From: Haemophilus parainfluenzae
GTDB lineage: Bacteria > Pseudomonadota > Gammaproteobacteria > Enterobacterales > Pasteurellaceae
Reading direction: 5' to 3'
NCBI RefSeq assembly: GCF_014931415.1
Contig: NZ_CP063121.1
Location: 682,001 to 746,000 of the forward strand
DNA length: 64,000 bases
The stretch's first letter is position 1. The number at the start of each line of letters is the position of its first letter. The notes under the pieces were generated by a model that was not told where the DNA came from, did no database searches, and saw only the letters and a program-made list of their open reading frames with translations. The position numbers were made by a program, and so were the translations under genes. Shown here in pieces: positions 49,271 to 58,708 of this stretch.

Positions 49271-51889
49271 TTAGAATAATTCTTCTGGTTGCGTTGCAGG
49301 AATTGCGTCTTTGGTTTTACCTGTTCCACCATTTAGACGTTGTTGCAACTCTGGTGGAACATAATAACCGCGCTCTTGCATTTCCGCAATGTAAGTACGT
49401 TTAGGCTCGGTACCAACGATAAAGTATTCTTTACGGCCACCACCTTCAGAAAGTAAACCAGAGTTACTATCAATGGTTTTTTCCATGATGTTTGGAGGAA
49501 GCTCAAGTTGACGTTCTGGCACATCAGAAAGTGCAGCTTTCATATAAGCAACCCAGGCAGGCATTGCGGTTTTCGCTCCCGCTTCACCTTTACCTAATAT
49601 GCGTTTGTTATCATCGAAACCAACATAGGTTGTGGTGACTAAGTTTGCGCCAAAACCTGCGTACCAAGCTACTTTCGCACTATTAGTGGTACCGGTTTTA
49701 CCACCGATATCACTACGTTTAATGCTTTGAGCAATACGCCAGCTGGTACCTTTCCAACTAAGTCCTTGCTCACCATAAATCGCCGTATTTAATGCACTAC
49801 GAATTAAGAAGGCTAATTCACCACTAATCACACGAGGTGCGTATTCTTGTTTTGCTGCACCGTCTTTCGCATCCGCCATTAAATCAACAGAACCGTCATT
49901 TAATGCGGATGTTTGAAGTTCTGGCAAGTCAGGTACATTCTCAGGTTGCTGATCGCCCTCACCTTCATCTGTATCGGTGTTGCTATTACCTTTAGCGGAT
50001 TTTAGGTTATCAGGGTTAGCCACTTCTGCGACATCTTTAAAGCCATCAATTTTATCTTTGGTTTCACCATAAATCACAGGAATGTCATTACAGGTAATAC
50101 AAGCAATTTTAGGGTTCGCAATAAATAAATCTTTACCGGTATTATCTTGAATTTTTTCGATAAGGTAAGGATCAATTAAGAAACCACCATTATCAAAAAC
50201 TGCGTAAGCACGCGCCATTTCCAATGGCGTGAAGGATGCAGCACCTAATGCAAGCGCTTCACTGGCAAAATATTGGTCACGTTTGAACCCAAATCGTTGT
50301 AAGAAGTCAGCCGTAAAGCCAACACCTGCAGTTTGTAGTGCTCGGATGGCAATCATATTTTTAGATTGACCTAAACCTACACGTAAACGCATAGGACCGT
50401 CATAACGATCAGGTGAGTTTTTAGGTTGCCACAAAGGTTGTCCTGGTTTTTGAATAGAGATAGGACTGTCTTGCAATACGCTTGAAAGCGTTAAACCTTT
50501 TTCTAACGCAGCCGCATAGATAAATGGTTTAATCGAAGAACCGACTTGCACTAAAGATTGGGTTGCTCGGTTAAATTTACTTTGTTCGTAGCTAAAACCA
50601 CCCACCATGGCCTCAATTGCACCATTATCAGAGTTTAATGAAACTAATGCAGAGTTAGCTGCTGGAATTTGACCTAAAATCCATTCACCGTTATCACGTT
50701 TACGAATCCAAATTTGTTCGCCCACTTTAACCGGTGCTCTTCCCGCCCAACGCATTGCATTAGAAGAGAGCGTCATCGTTTCATTATTGGCTAAAAGTAA
50801 TTCTGCCCCATTCTTACCTAATGCGGTTACCGCTGCTGGAATGAATGGTTCTGAATCAGGTAATTTTTTCAAGAAAGCGACAATGCGTTCATTATCCCAT
50901 GGGGTTTCACCTTTTTTCCAAAGTGGTGCACCGCCACGCCAGCCATGACGCATGTCATAATCGATCAAGTTATTACGGACGGCTTTTTGAGCTTCCGCTT
51001 GATCTTTTGAAAGTACTGTCGTGAAAACTTTATAACCTTTAGTGTAAGCATCTTCTTCACCAAAGCGTTTTACCATTTCTTGACGAACCATTTCAGTCAC
51101 ATAGTCTGCACGGAACTCAAATTTAGCACCGTGATAGCTTGCTACAATTGGTTCTTTAATCGCTGCATCATATTCTGCTTTGGTGATCTTGTTTTCATCC
51201 AACATTCGGCTTAAAACCACATTTCGACGTTCTTCCGCACGTTTTGGCGAATACAGTGGATTCATGGTAGAAGGTGCTTTTGGCAAGCCAGCAATGATCG
51301 CCATTTCAGAAAGTGTTAATTCATCTAAGTTTTTACCAAAGTAGGTTTGAGCGGCGGCTGCAACGCCATAAGAGCGATACCCTAAGAAAATTTTATTCAA
51401 ATAAAGTTCTAAAATTTCTTGTTTGCTTAAGGCATTTTCAATTTCAATGGCTAATACTGCTTCGCGAGCTTTACGAATAATGGTTTTTTCTGGCGTTAAG
51501 AAGAAGTTACGCGCAAGCTGTTGTGTAATGGTACTTGCCCCTTGAGATGCCCCACCATTGTTGACGGCAACAAAAATCGCACGAGCAATACCAACAGGGT
51601 CTAAGCCGTGATGTTCATAAAAACGGCTATCTTCTGTTGCTAAGAAGGCATCTTGCAGGCGCTGAGGTACATTTTCTAATTTCACTGGAATACGGCGTTG
51701 TTCACCGACTTCACCGATTAATTTGCCATCAGCCGTATAGATTTGCATTGGTTGTTGCAACTCAACGGTTTTTAGGCTTTCTACCGATGGTAAGGAGGAT
51801 TTTAAGTGAAAATACAGTACACCACCGGCGACTAACCCCAGTATACATATCGTAAATAGGGTACTTAATATTAATTTTGCGATCCGCAT
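49271..51889 (-). CDS. mrcA: Penicillin-binding protein 1A
   Basis: An 872-residue bifunctional peptidoglycan synthase anchored by one N-terminal helix. The glycosyltransferase has Glu86 in ATEDSRFYEHHG and GASTITQQLARNFFL. The transpeptidase has the serine motif SSIKPF, SKN, and KTGTTNSAKVAW. An acidic linker (TDTDEGEGDQQPE) interrupts the transpeptidase domain. It is divergent from comA, and its start codon lies inside the CRP-S competence site at 51875-51896. Confidence 0.96.
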   Translation of the reverse strand: MRIAKLILSTLFTICILGLVAGGVLYFHLKSSLPSVESLKTVELQQPMQIYTADGKLIGEVGEQRRIPVKLENVPQRLQDAFLATEDSRFYEHHGLDPVGIARAIFVAVNNGGASQGASTITQQLARNFFLTPEKTIIRKAREAVLAIEIENALSKQEILELYLNKIFLGYRSYGVAAAAQTYFGKNLDELTLSEMAIIAGLPKAPSTMNPLYSPKRAEERRNVVLSRMLDENKITKAEYDAAIKEPIVASYHGAKFEFRADYVTEMVRQEMVKRFGEEDAYTKGYKVFTTVLSKDQAEAQKAVRNNLIDYDMRHGWRGGAPLWKKGETPWDNERIVAFLKKLPDSEPFIPAAVTALGKNGAELLLANNETMTLSSNAMRWAGRAPVKVGEQIWIRKRDNGEWILGQIPAANSALVSLNSDNGAIEAMVGGFSYEQSKFNRATQSLVQVGSSIKPFIYAAALEKGLTLSSVLQDSPISIQKPGQPLWQPKNSPDRYDGPMRLRVGLGQSKNMIAIRALQTAGVGFTADFLQRFGFKRDQYFASEALALGAASFTPLEMARAYAVFDNGGFLIDPYLIEKIQDNTGKDLFIANPKIACITCNDIPVIYGETKDKIDGFKDVAEVANPDNLKSAKGNSNTDTDEGEGDQQPENVPDLPELQTSALNDGSVDLMADAKDGAAKQEYAPRVISGELAFLIRSALNTAIYGEQGLSWKGTSWRIAQSIKRSDIGGKTGTTNSAKVAWYAGFGANLVTTTYVGFDDNKRILGKGEAGAKTAMPAWVAYMKAALSDVPERQLELPPNIMEKTIDSNSGLLSEGGGRKEYFIVGTEPKRTYIAEMQERGYYVPPELQQRLNGGTGKTKDAIPATQPEELF

Positions 51890-51896
51890 CGTAAAA
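51875..51896. promoter_or_regulatory. CRP-S (competence) site of comABCDEF
   Basis: A 22-base near-palindrome with left half TTTTGCGATCC and right half GCATCGTAAAA. The TGCGA...TCG(T)A core is the CRP-S form that needs CRP plus Sxy in Haemophilus. It is centred about 104 bp upstream of comA and overlaps the mrcA start codon. Confidence 0.85.
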
Positions 51897-51988
51897 TTCT
51901 CTCTGGTTTAATGAATATTCAAAAAATCAAAATTATGATCTTGGCTGCTAAGTATAAAAGATTAATCCCTTAAAGAATAGGAAAGAAT

Positions 51989-52837
51989 ATGGGAATTGCT
52001 CATAGAAAGCAGCGAAAACACCAAATTGGTGTGAGTAAACAACAAGATAACCTCTATTTTGTTTGGCTAGATGAATTCCACAAAGTTCAATCTATTTGCT
52101 TGAATGGACAACAAAAGGACATTTTTTCCCAGTTATTGCCTCATTTACCACAAAAAACGAACCAATGTTGTTTTATCGGCGCCATTTCACCCCATTTAAC
52201 TTGGTCTAAGACGCTTATTTTACCGCAAACACTCAATGCTCAGGAGTGTGAACAACAATGTCGTTTCATTTTGCAAAAAGAATTACCGATTCCGTTGGAT
52301 GAATTATGGTTTGATTATCTGACCACGCCATTAAAACAAGGTTTTCGTTTGGATATCACGGCGATTCGAAAAGAAAGTGCCAATGCAGAATTAGCAAAAT
52401 ATTTGCCGCTAAAATTGACCGCACTTGATTTACTGAATCACAGCATTTTGCGTGCATTTTATGCCATTTTAGGGCAAGAGCCGACGAACGCCTTGTTTTT
52501 ATATCAAGATCAACAAGGTTGTCTCGCCGTTTGTGAACGCTTACAACAACGACAAGTCTTGCAATCTCAAAGTGATTTATCTGAGCTTTATCAACAATTT
52601 ATCCAGCGTTTTCCTGAAACGATAGAACAGATTTATGTGTATCAAACGCCCGATATATTAAATTCACGCACAATCGAATTACTGCCTCAGGATTGGCTGC
52701 GAATTGAAACAGATTTACCTTTTATCGCTTTAGGCAATGCACTCTGGCAAACCGATTTAAAGCTAGTGGATTTATCCTCAAAAATGACCGCACTTTTGAC
52801 TCCAAGTAATCGGGAGAGTGGTGATGTTAAGCCTTAA
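51989..52837 (+). CDS. comA: Competence protein ComA (PilM-like)
   Basis: A 282-residue protein, first gene of the comA-F operon needed for DNA uptake through the type IV pilus-like machine. It is the Pasteurellaceae counterpart of PilM, an actin-like cytoplasmic protein that binds PilN. Residues such as CCFIGAISPHLTW and FILQKELPIPLDELWFDY match the family. AGGAAAG precedes ATG 51989. The CRP-S site upstream makes it competence-induced. It overlaps comB by 14 bases. Confidence 0.93.
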   Translation: MGIAHRKQRKHQIGVSKQQDNLYFVWLDEFHKVQSICLNGQQKDIFSQLLPHLPQKTNQCCFIGAISPHLTWSKTLILPQTLNAQECEQQCRFILQKELPIPLDELWFDYLTTPLKQGFRLDITAIRKESANAELAKYLPLKLTALDLLNHSILRAFYAILGQEPTNALFLYQDQQGCLAVCERLQQRQVLQSQSDLSELYQQFIQRFPETIEQIYVYQTPDILNSRTIELLPQDWLRIETDLPFIALGNALWQTDLKLVDLSSKMTALLTPSNRESGDVKP

Positions 52838-53336
52838 TCTATTGCCTTGGCGCTTAGAACAACATCAAAAGGCTTTTCGTCGTTTTATATGGCAAGGTTT
52901 AATTTGGTTAGCTTGCTCAGTGTTGATTGTCGTTGGATTGAACCAACTCAATGAACAACAAGGGCAAGCCCTAAGTCAGACAAAAGAAAAACTGACACAA
53001 ATTACTCATCAAGTTCATCAGAAACGCATTCAAGTTCAGCAACTACAAAGTAACTTAAAAGAACTGAATGAGCTGACAGAAATGGAGACGGAATATGTGT
53101 ATCGAATGCTTAATTTATTAACTGAGTTGCCCTTACAACAAGGTGAGTTAGATGAATTTACGCTCAATGCGAAGCAAGTTGTCCTTTCTGGCATGACGGA
53201 AAATCAACAAGAATTTGAAGCAATACATCAATTTCTTAAACGCCATTTTACCGAGGTTAATTTAACCAAGTTTCAACCGGTGCAACAACAGTTATTCTTT
53301 CAGTTTGATATTCATTTATCGGAGCCTGTGCAATGA
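52824..53336 (+). CDS. comB: Competence protein ComB (PilN-like)
   Basis: A 170-residue inner-membrane protein of the PilN type, with the short cytoplasmic motif LSLNLLPWR that docks into PilM, one membrane helix (about 22-42) and a periplasmic coiled coil. GGGAG lies 7 bases before ATG 52824, which is preferred over two preceding GTG codons. The stop overlaps the comC start as ATGA. Confidence 0.92.
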   Translation: MLSLNLLPWRLEQHQKAFRRFIWQGLIWLACSVLIVVGLNQLNEQQGQALSQTKEKLTQITHQVHQKRIQVQQLQSNLKELNELTEMETEYVYRMLNLLTELPLQQGELDEFTLNAKQVVLSGMTENQQEFEAIHQFLKRHFTEVNLTKFQPVQQQLFFQFDIHLSEPVQ

Positions 53337-53875
53337 GGAACCTTATCAATGAGCTTATTCAAAGAAGTGCACAAAGTTGGTTTGGGCGATGGCTTCGATT
53401 ACCTCAAATGGCCCATGCTGCCTTTTGGTTGTGTGCATTAAGTGCGGTTATTTTCTTACCTGTTTTTCGTTATGTTGAAAACAGTAATGAACAGTATCGG
53501 CTTGACGCAGAATTGAGTTTACAACAACAAGAGTGGGATAAACAGGAAAGGATTTTACAAACTTTAAGACAAAAGTCAGACAGCCGACAACTTTCTCCAG
53601 AATTGGCTAATTCTGTGTTGCCGATCAATCAGCATATTCAGGCGTTGTTAAATGGGCGACTTCGCACGTTAGATTTGCGTTGGGATTTTTCTCAACATAC
53701 GTTGTTGCACTTATCATTACAAGGCTATTTTGTCGATTTACAACAATTTTTGACCGCACTTTTAAACGATGTTCCTAAACTTTCCTTAACGCAATTAAAC
53801 ATTGAAAAATTAGATGAAGAGGAAAATGCTTCTATTACATGTGAGTTAATTTTCCAATTAAATAAGGACAAATAA
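53333..53875 (+). CDS. comC: Competence protein ComC (PilO-like)
   Basis: A 180-residue PilO-type protein with one membrane helix (about 28-48), a coiled coil (about 50-80) and a ferredoxin-like periplasmic domain. It would pair with ComB to link inner and outer membrane parts of the uptake machine. Starts and stops overlap both neighbours, showing tight coupling. It carries two USS copies. Confidence 0.9.
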   Translation: MRNLINELIQRSAQSWFGRWLRLPQMAHAAFWLCALSAVIFLPVFRYVENSNEQYRLDAELSLQQQEWDKQERILQTLRQKSDSRQLSPELANSVLPINQHIQALLNGRLRTLDLRWDFSQHTLLHLSLQGYFVDLQQFLTALLNDVPKLSLTQLNIEKLDEEENASITCELIFQLNKDK

Positions 53876-54258
53876 TGAAAAAGTTCTTCTTAATCTTGAT
53901 AGCGTTTTTTTCTGTATCGTCATTTTCGCAAGATCCTTTTGATCGTAAACAAAGAGAACAAACCGAATATCCAAAAGAGGGGCTCACCCTACCGCCAGTG
54001 TCGACTTGCGTATATTCGGTGCCGAGACTGGCGGAGGAACGCCCATTGGCTCAGCTACATATTGTAGGTGTCTTGCAATACGGTAAACAGGCAGAAGTGT
54101 TATTTAATGATGATGGGCATATTTTGTTGGTTCAAGTCGGGCAGAGAATTGGACAGGAAGGCTATTTAATCGAAAAAGTGAGTAAAGACAGCGTGACGCT
54201 TCAAGGTTATAAAGCTGGGCAATGTGAACAAACGACCTCAATCATAATGAGATTTTAA
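53875..54258 (+). CDS. comD: Competence protein ComD (PilP-like)
   Basis: A 127-residue exported protein with a signal peptide (cleavage after SVSSFS, about residue 18) and a PilP-like beta domain (LAQLHIVGVLQYGKQAEVLFND and onward). PilP proteins bind the secretin and the PilN-PilO pair. The first base of its ATG is the last base of the comC stop. Confidence 0.9.
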   Translation: MKKFFLILIAFFSVSSFSQDPFDRKQREQTEYPKEGLTLPPVSTCVYSVPRLAEERPLAQLHIVGVLQYGKQAEVLFNDDGHILLVQVGQRIGQEGYLIEKVSKDSVTLQGYKAGQCEQTTSIIMRF

Positions 54259-54259
54259 A

Positions 54260-55642
54260 ATGGTAAAGCAGAAAATAAAAACAAAGTGCGGTCAGTTTTT
54301 AATGTGTTTTTTGATCCTATGGACAACGTACTCAGCGGCAGAAAATCGCGTCTTTTCACTTCGATTAAAACAGGCGCCAATGGTAGCAACTCTCCAGCAG
54401 GTTGCTCTTGAGCAAAATGCCAATTTAATGATTGATGATGAGCTAGAAGGAACGCTTTCATTGCAATTAGATAACGTGGATTTTGATCGTTTATTGCGTT
54501 CTGTGGCAAAAATCAAAGGGCTCTCTTTTTATCAAGAAAATAATATTTATTATTTGGGTAAGCCTTCTCAACATGAACAATATGCAGAGAAAATGACAGA
54601 ACCTATGGCAATTAGCGGAGAAGGTTTGCCTAGTGAAACACCACTTGTGAGTACAACGGTTAAACTGCATTTTGCCAAGGCCTCTGATGTGATGAAATCT
54701 TTAACAACTGGTAGTGGTTCTTTGCTTTCACCTAGCGGCACGATTGCATTTGATGACCGAAGCAATGTATTACTGATTCAGGATGATGCACGTTCTGTCA
54801 AAAATATCAAAAAGTTAATCGCAGAGTTGGATAAACCCATTGAGCAAATCGTGATTGAGGCACGTATTGTGACGATTACTGATGAAAGCCTAAAAGAATT
54901 AGGTGTGCGTTGGGGCATTTTTAATCCTACTGAGGCAGCCCATCGAGTGGGTGGCAGTTTAGATGCGAACGGGTTTAGCAATATCAGTAATAATTTAAAT
55001 GTGAATTTTGCGACAACGGTCACGCCAGCTGGCTCATTAGCTCTTCAAGTAGCTAAAATTAATGGTCGATTATTAGACCTAGAATTGACCGCACTTGAAC
55101 GTGAAAATAACGTAGAAATTATTGCAAGCCCTCGCTTACTTACTACCAACAAGAAAAGCGCAAGCATCAAACAAGGGACAGAAATTCCTTATGTGGTGAC
55201 AAATGGGAAAAATGACACTCAATCAGTGGAATTTCGAGAAGCGGTGTTGGGATTAGAAGTGACACCACATATTTCGAAGGATAATAATATTTTATTGGAT
55301 TTATTAGTGAGTCAAAATTCTCCAGGGAATCGAGTGGCTTATGGGCAAAATGAAGTGGTATCCATTGATAAACAAGAAATTAATACGCAAGTGTTTGCCA
55401 AAGATGGCGAAACAATTGTATTAGGTGGTGTATTTCACGATACGATCACGAAAGGTGTCGATAAAGTACCATTATTGGGCGATATTCCAGGTATTAAGCG
55501 CTTATTTAGTAAGGAAAGTGAACGTCATCAAAAACGCGAACTCGTCATTTTTGTGACACCTCATATTTTAAAACAAGGTGAAAGAATGGAAATGGCTAAG
55601 AAAGAAAAGCATTTTAAGCAAGTTGAAAAAGTGAAAAAATAA
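54260..55642 (+). CDS. comE: Competence secretin ComE (PilQ-like)
   Basis: A 460-residue outer-membrane secretin through which the pilus and incoming DNA pass. It has a signal peptide (about 1-27), an N-terminal secretin domain, an N1-type domain (VKLHFAKASDVMKSL) and a C-terminal secretin core with EVTPHISKDNNI, QEINTQVFAKDGETIVLGG and PLLGDIPGIKRLF. A USS (54284-54292) is translated inside the signal peptide. It follows comD by one base. Confidence 0.95.
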   Translation: MVKQKIKTKCGQFLMCFLILWTTYSAAENRVFSLRLKQAPMVATLQQVALEQNANLMIDDELEGTLSLQLDNVDFDRLLRSVAKIKGLSFYQENNIYYLGKPSQHEQYAEKMTEPMAISGEGLPSETPLVSTTVKLHFAKASDVMKSLTTGSGSLLSPSGTIAFDDRSNVLLIQDDARSVKNIKKLIAELDKPIEQIVIEARIVTITDESLKELGVRWGIFNPTEAAHRVGGSLDANGFSNISNNLNVNFATTVTPAGSLALQVAKINGRLLDLELTALERENNVEIIASPRLLTTNKKSASIKQGTEIPYVVTNGKNDTQSVEFREAVLGLEVTPHISKDNNILLDLLVSQNSPGNRVAYGQNEVVSIDKQEINTQVFAKDGETIVLGGVFHDTITKGVDKVPLLGDIPGIKRLFSKESERHQKRELVIFVTPHILKQGERMEMAKKEKHFKQVEKVKK

Positions 55643-55661
55643 AGTGCGGTCAATTTCTTTT

Positions 55662-56351
55662 ATGTTTTCCCATTTTTTTCAGTTTAGCTGTGTGCATTGC
55701 AAGCGATCTATTCATCTTGGGCGAAATGGATTGTGCAGTCGATGTCAGAAGCAGATTAAAACTTTCCCTTATTGTGGGCGATGTGGTTCACCCTTGCAGC
55801 ATTATGCAATGGGCTGTGGACATTGTTTGAAAAATGAACCTGCTTGGGATCGCATTGTGATCATTGGGCATTACCTCGAACCGCTTTCTTCACTTATTCA
55901 TCGTTTTAAATTCCAAAAACAGTTTTGGTTAGATCGGAGTTTATCGCGTTTACTTTATCTTGCGGTGCGAGAGGCGAGACGAACGCATGGACTATCTCTG
56001 CCACAGGCGATTATTCCAGTACCGTTATATCATTTTCGACAGTGGCAACGGGGCTACAACCAAGCTGATTTATTAGCGAATTGGCTGAGCCGTTGGTGTG
56101 ATGTACCTAACAGTCATCATGTGGTGAAACGGATTAAACATACCCACACTCAGCGAGGTTTAACGGCGAAAGATCGACGACAAAACCTTAGAAATGCTTT
56201 TGCAGTGAATACCAAAAAGCCTTTTCCTTATGAACGTGTAGCGTTGGTGGATGATGTGATTACAACCGGCTCAACGTTGGCAGAGATAGCCAAACAACTT
56301 CGAAAATTAGGTGTAAAAGAAATTCAAGTATGGGGCTTAGCTCGAGCCTAA
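55662..56351 (+). CDS. comF: Competence protein ComF
   Basis: A 229-residue phosphoribosyltransferase-like protein required for moving DNA into the cytoplasm. A zinc-binding N terminus has paired cysteines (CVHCKR, CSRCQK, CGRCGS, CGHCLK). The C-terminal PRT motif is VALVDDVITTGSTLAEI. ATG 55662 gives the length I recall for H. influenzae; an upstream GTG at 55644 is part of a USS (55642-55650) and is rejected. It is the last gene of comA-F. Confidence 0.95.
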   Translation: MFSHFFQFSCVHCKRSIHLGRNGLCSRCQKQIKTFPYCGRCGSPLQHYAMGCGHCLKNEPAWDRIVIIGHYLEPLSSLIHRFKFQKQFWLDRSLSRLLYLAVREARRTHGLSLPQAIIPVPLYHFRQWQRGYNQADLLANWLSRWCDVPNSHHVVKRIKHTHTQRGLTAKDRRQNLRNAFAVNTKKPFPYERVALVDDVITTGSTLAEIAKQLRKLGVKEIQVWGLARA

Positions 56352-56352
56352 A

Positions 56353-56393
56353 ATCTATAAAGATAGGATTTGCCTATATCTATAAAAATAGGA
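56353..56393. repeat. Direct repeat in the nfuA upstream region
   Basis: ATCTATAAAGATAGGA (56353-56368) and ATCTATAAAAATAGGA (56378-56393) differ at one of 16 bases and start 25 bases apart. CCTAT between them can pair with the ATAGG of the first copy. They lie about 73-113 bp before nfuA and may bind a regulator. Confidence 0.5.
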
Positions 56394-56465
56394 ATAAATG
56401 TAGAAAAAATTGCCGTATAGGAGTATCATTTCCGATATATTACATCAAGTATTAGGACTTTATTT

Positions 56466-57050
56466 ATGGAACAAATTTTTATTTCAGAGGCTGCACAAGC
56501 GCATTTTCGGAAACTTTTAGATACACAAGAAGAAGGCACCAATATTCGTATTTTTGTTGTGAATCCTGGTACGCCGGGAGCAGAATGTGGCGTGTCTTAT
56601 TGCCCGCTAAATTCAGTTGAAGCGACTGATACTGAAATGAAGTACGATACGTTTTCTGCATTTGTAGATGAAATCAGCTTACCGTTTTTAGAAGATGCGG
56701 AAATTGATTATGTAACCGAAGAGCTTGGTGCTCAACTGACTTTAAAAGCACCTAACGCCAAAATGCGTAAAGTTGCAGATGATGCGCCTTTAATTGAGCG
56801 CGTAGAGTATGTGATCCAAACACAAATCAACCCACAATTAGCCAGCCATGGCGGTAAAATCACGTTAATTGAAATTACTGATGATGGTTATGCTGTTCTA
56901 CAATTCGGTGGTGGCTGTAACGGTTGTTCAATGGTGGATGTCACCTTAAAAGATGGTGTAGAGAAACAGTTAGTTTCGCTCTTCCCGAATGAATTAAAAG
57001 GTGCAAGAGACGTAACAGAACACCAACGTGGTGAACATTCTTATTATTAA
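56466..57050 (+). CDS. nfuA: Fe-S cluster carrier NfuA
   Basis: A 194-residue scaffold and carrier that delivers [4Fe-4S] clusters. The N-terminal half is a degenerate A-type carrier domain (CGVSYC at 41-46). The C-terminal NifU-like domain binds the cluster with Cys151 and Cys154 in [14 protein letters not shown]. It follows comF, the comF-nfuA order of Haemophilus (gntX-nfuA in E. coli), with its own upstream region. Confidence 0.96.
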   Translation: MEQIFISEAAQAHFRKLLDTQEEGTNIRIFVVNPGTPGAECGVSYCPLNSVEATDTEMKYDTFSAFVDEISLPFLEDAEIDYVTEELGAQLTLKAPNAKMRKVADDAPLIERVEYVIQTQINPQLASHGGKITLIEITDDGYAVLQFGGGCNGCSMVDVTLKDGVEKQLVSLFPNELKGARDVTEHQRGEHSYY

Positions 57051-57063
57051 GAATCGAAGACGA

Positions 57064-57088
57064 AAAAGGGCGAATCATTCGCCCTTTT
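57064..57088. terminator. Bidirectional terminator between nfuA and comM
   Basis: AAAAGGGCGAAT, a single C, then ATTCGCCCTTTT: perfect 12-base arms flanked by A and T. Confidence 0.9.
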
Positions 57089-57093
57089 ATTTT

Positions 57094-58623
57094 TTAAGCA
57101 GCAGATAATTTCTGTAACAACCGATCCATCGCTCGATATCCTAGCGCTTCTGCTAAATGAGGTTGTTGTATTTCTTTTTCGCCATTTAAATCGGCAATTG
57201 TACGTGAGACTTTTAAAATCCGATGGTAGGCTCTCACTGAAAGCCCGAGTTTATTTAAAGCATTCTCTAGAAATAGCGCATCTTTATCCTGTAATTTACA
57301 GTCCCGTTCAATTTCTTTGCTTGAAAGATACGCATTGATTTTACCGGCTCGAGCAAGCTGGATTTCCCTTACTTTTAAGACTTTTTCTCGTACTTGTTGG
57401 CTTGTTTCGCCTCTATCTCCCGTATTTTGTAAACTACCTTGTGGTAGAAGAGGTACTTCAATAGATAAATCAAAACGATCTAAAAACGGCCCTGAAAGGC
57501 GGTTTAAATAACGCATCACTTGTTGTGGCGAGGTACGATTATGTGTTCCAGTATAATGCCCCGTTGGACTAGGATTCATTGCCGCAACTAATTGAAAGCG
57601 AGCAGGAAATTGGATTTTAGCATTGGCACGCGAAATAATAATTTCTCCACTTTCTAATGGTTGGCGAAGTGCATCAAGCACTTTACGCTCAAATTCAGGC
57701 AATTCATCAAGAAAAAGTACGCCGTTATGTGCGAGCGATATTTCGCCTGGTTTTGGAATGGTTCCTCCGCCAACTAAGGCAGGCAAAGAGGCGCTATGAT
57801 GTGGCGCTCGAAATGGACGTTGTTTCCAATTGTGAAAATTTAACTCATTTTGGACTAAGCTCGTAACTGAAGCTGTTTCAATCGCTTCTAAGTCCGTCAT
57901 TTCAGGGAGCAATGCCGTGAGACGACTTGCCAACATGGTTTTACCCGTACCGGGTGGACCTAAAAAGAGGAGATTATGCTGACCTGCGGCAGCTATTGTT
58001 AGTGCTCGTTTAGCATGTTGCTGACCAATAATATCGGTCAAATCTAAGTGATTTTTAGCTGAAAATCCGACCGCACTTTCTTGTGCGAATAATGAGGCCA
58101 AAGGTAATTTTTCTTGATTATTTAAGAATTGCACGACTTCCAAAAGGTTTTTAGCAAAATAAGTCTCTTGTTCTGAAACAAGCGAAGCCTCATTGGCATT
58201 TTGATAAGCGATAATGGGGGCTCGTTTCGCTTTTTGTGCCGCTAAAATGGCAGGAATGACACCGTGTACGCCACGTAATTCACCTGTTAATGCGAGTTCG
58301 CCAACGAATTCAAATTGTTTTAAACGGCTACCGTCGAGTTGATCTGATGCAGCCAAGATACCTATCGCAATGGGTAAATCAAATCGTCCCCCTTCTTTGG
58401 GTAAATCGGCTGGTGCAAGGTTGACGGTGATGCGTTTAGCAGGATATTTGAACTGGGCATTCATTAATGCACTTCTGACCCGATCTTGCGCTTCTTTTAC
58501 GGTTTTTTCGGGGAGACCAACTAAGGTAAATCCAGGCTTCCCATTACTTAAATGTACCTCAATGGTAACAAGAGGGGCTTGTACACCCATTGAGGCACGG
58601 CTATAAACAATGGCAAGAGACAT
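57094..58623 (-). CDS. comM: Competence protein ComM (YifB-type AAA+ helicase)
   Basis: A 509-residue AAA+ protein that drives branch migration during natural transformation. It has an N-terminal Lon-like domain, Walker A GPPGTGKT at 222-229, Walker B VLFLDELPEF, and a C-terminal Mg-chelatase-type domain. AAGGA precedes ATG 58623. A near-perfect CRP-S site lies 97 bp upstream, placing it in the competence regulon. Confidence 0.96.
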   Translation of the reverse strand: MSLAIVYSRASMGVQAPLVTIEVHLSNGKPGFTLVGLPEKTVKEAQDRVRSALMNAQFKYPAKRITVNLAPADLPKEGGRFDLPIAIGILAASDQLDGSRLKQFEFVGELALTGELRGVHGVIPAILAAQKAKRAPIIAYQNANEASLVSEQETYFAKNLLEVVQFLNNQEKLPLASLFAQESAVGFSAKNHLDLTDIIGQQHAKRALTIAAAGQHNLLFLGPPGTGKTMLASRLTALLPEMTDLEAIETASVTSLVQNELNFHNWKQRPFRAPHHSASLPALVGGGTIPKPGEISLAHNGVLFLDELPEFERKVLDALRQPLESGEIIISRANAKIQFPARFQLVAAMNPSPTGHYTGTHNRTSPQQVMRYLNRLSGPFLDRFDLSIEVPLLPQGSLQNTGDRGETSQQVREKVLKVREIQLARAGKINAYLSSKEIERDCKLQDKDALFLENALNKLGLSVRAYHRILKVSRTIADLNGEKEIQQPHLAEALGYRAMDRLLQKLSAA

Positions 58624-58676
58624 TCAGATTCCTTAAAGTGCGGTCAAAAATAATTAGATTTTCGCACTATAAAAAA

Positions 58677-58706
58677 AGCACAGAATGAAAGCATACATTC
58701 TGTGCT
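58677..58706 (-). terminator. Terminator of engB
   Basis: AGCACAGAATG (58677-58687) and CATTCTGTGCT (58696-58706) pair; the minus strand ends in a T run. It abuts the comM CRP-S site. Confidence 0.85.
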
Positions 58707-58708
58707 AT

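Noticed and set aside
55644..55661. Upstream GTG start for comF
   Set aside because: The GTG is part of a USS, has no ribosome site, and ATG 55662 gives the expected length and N terminus.
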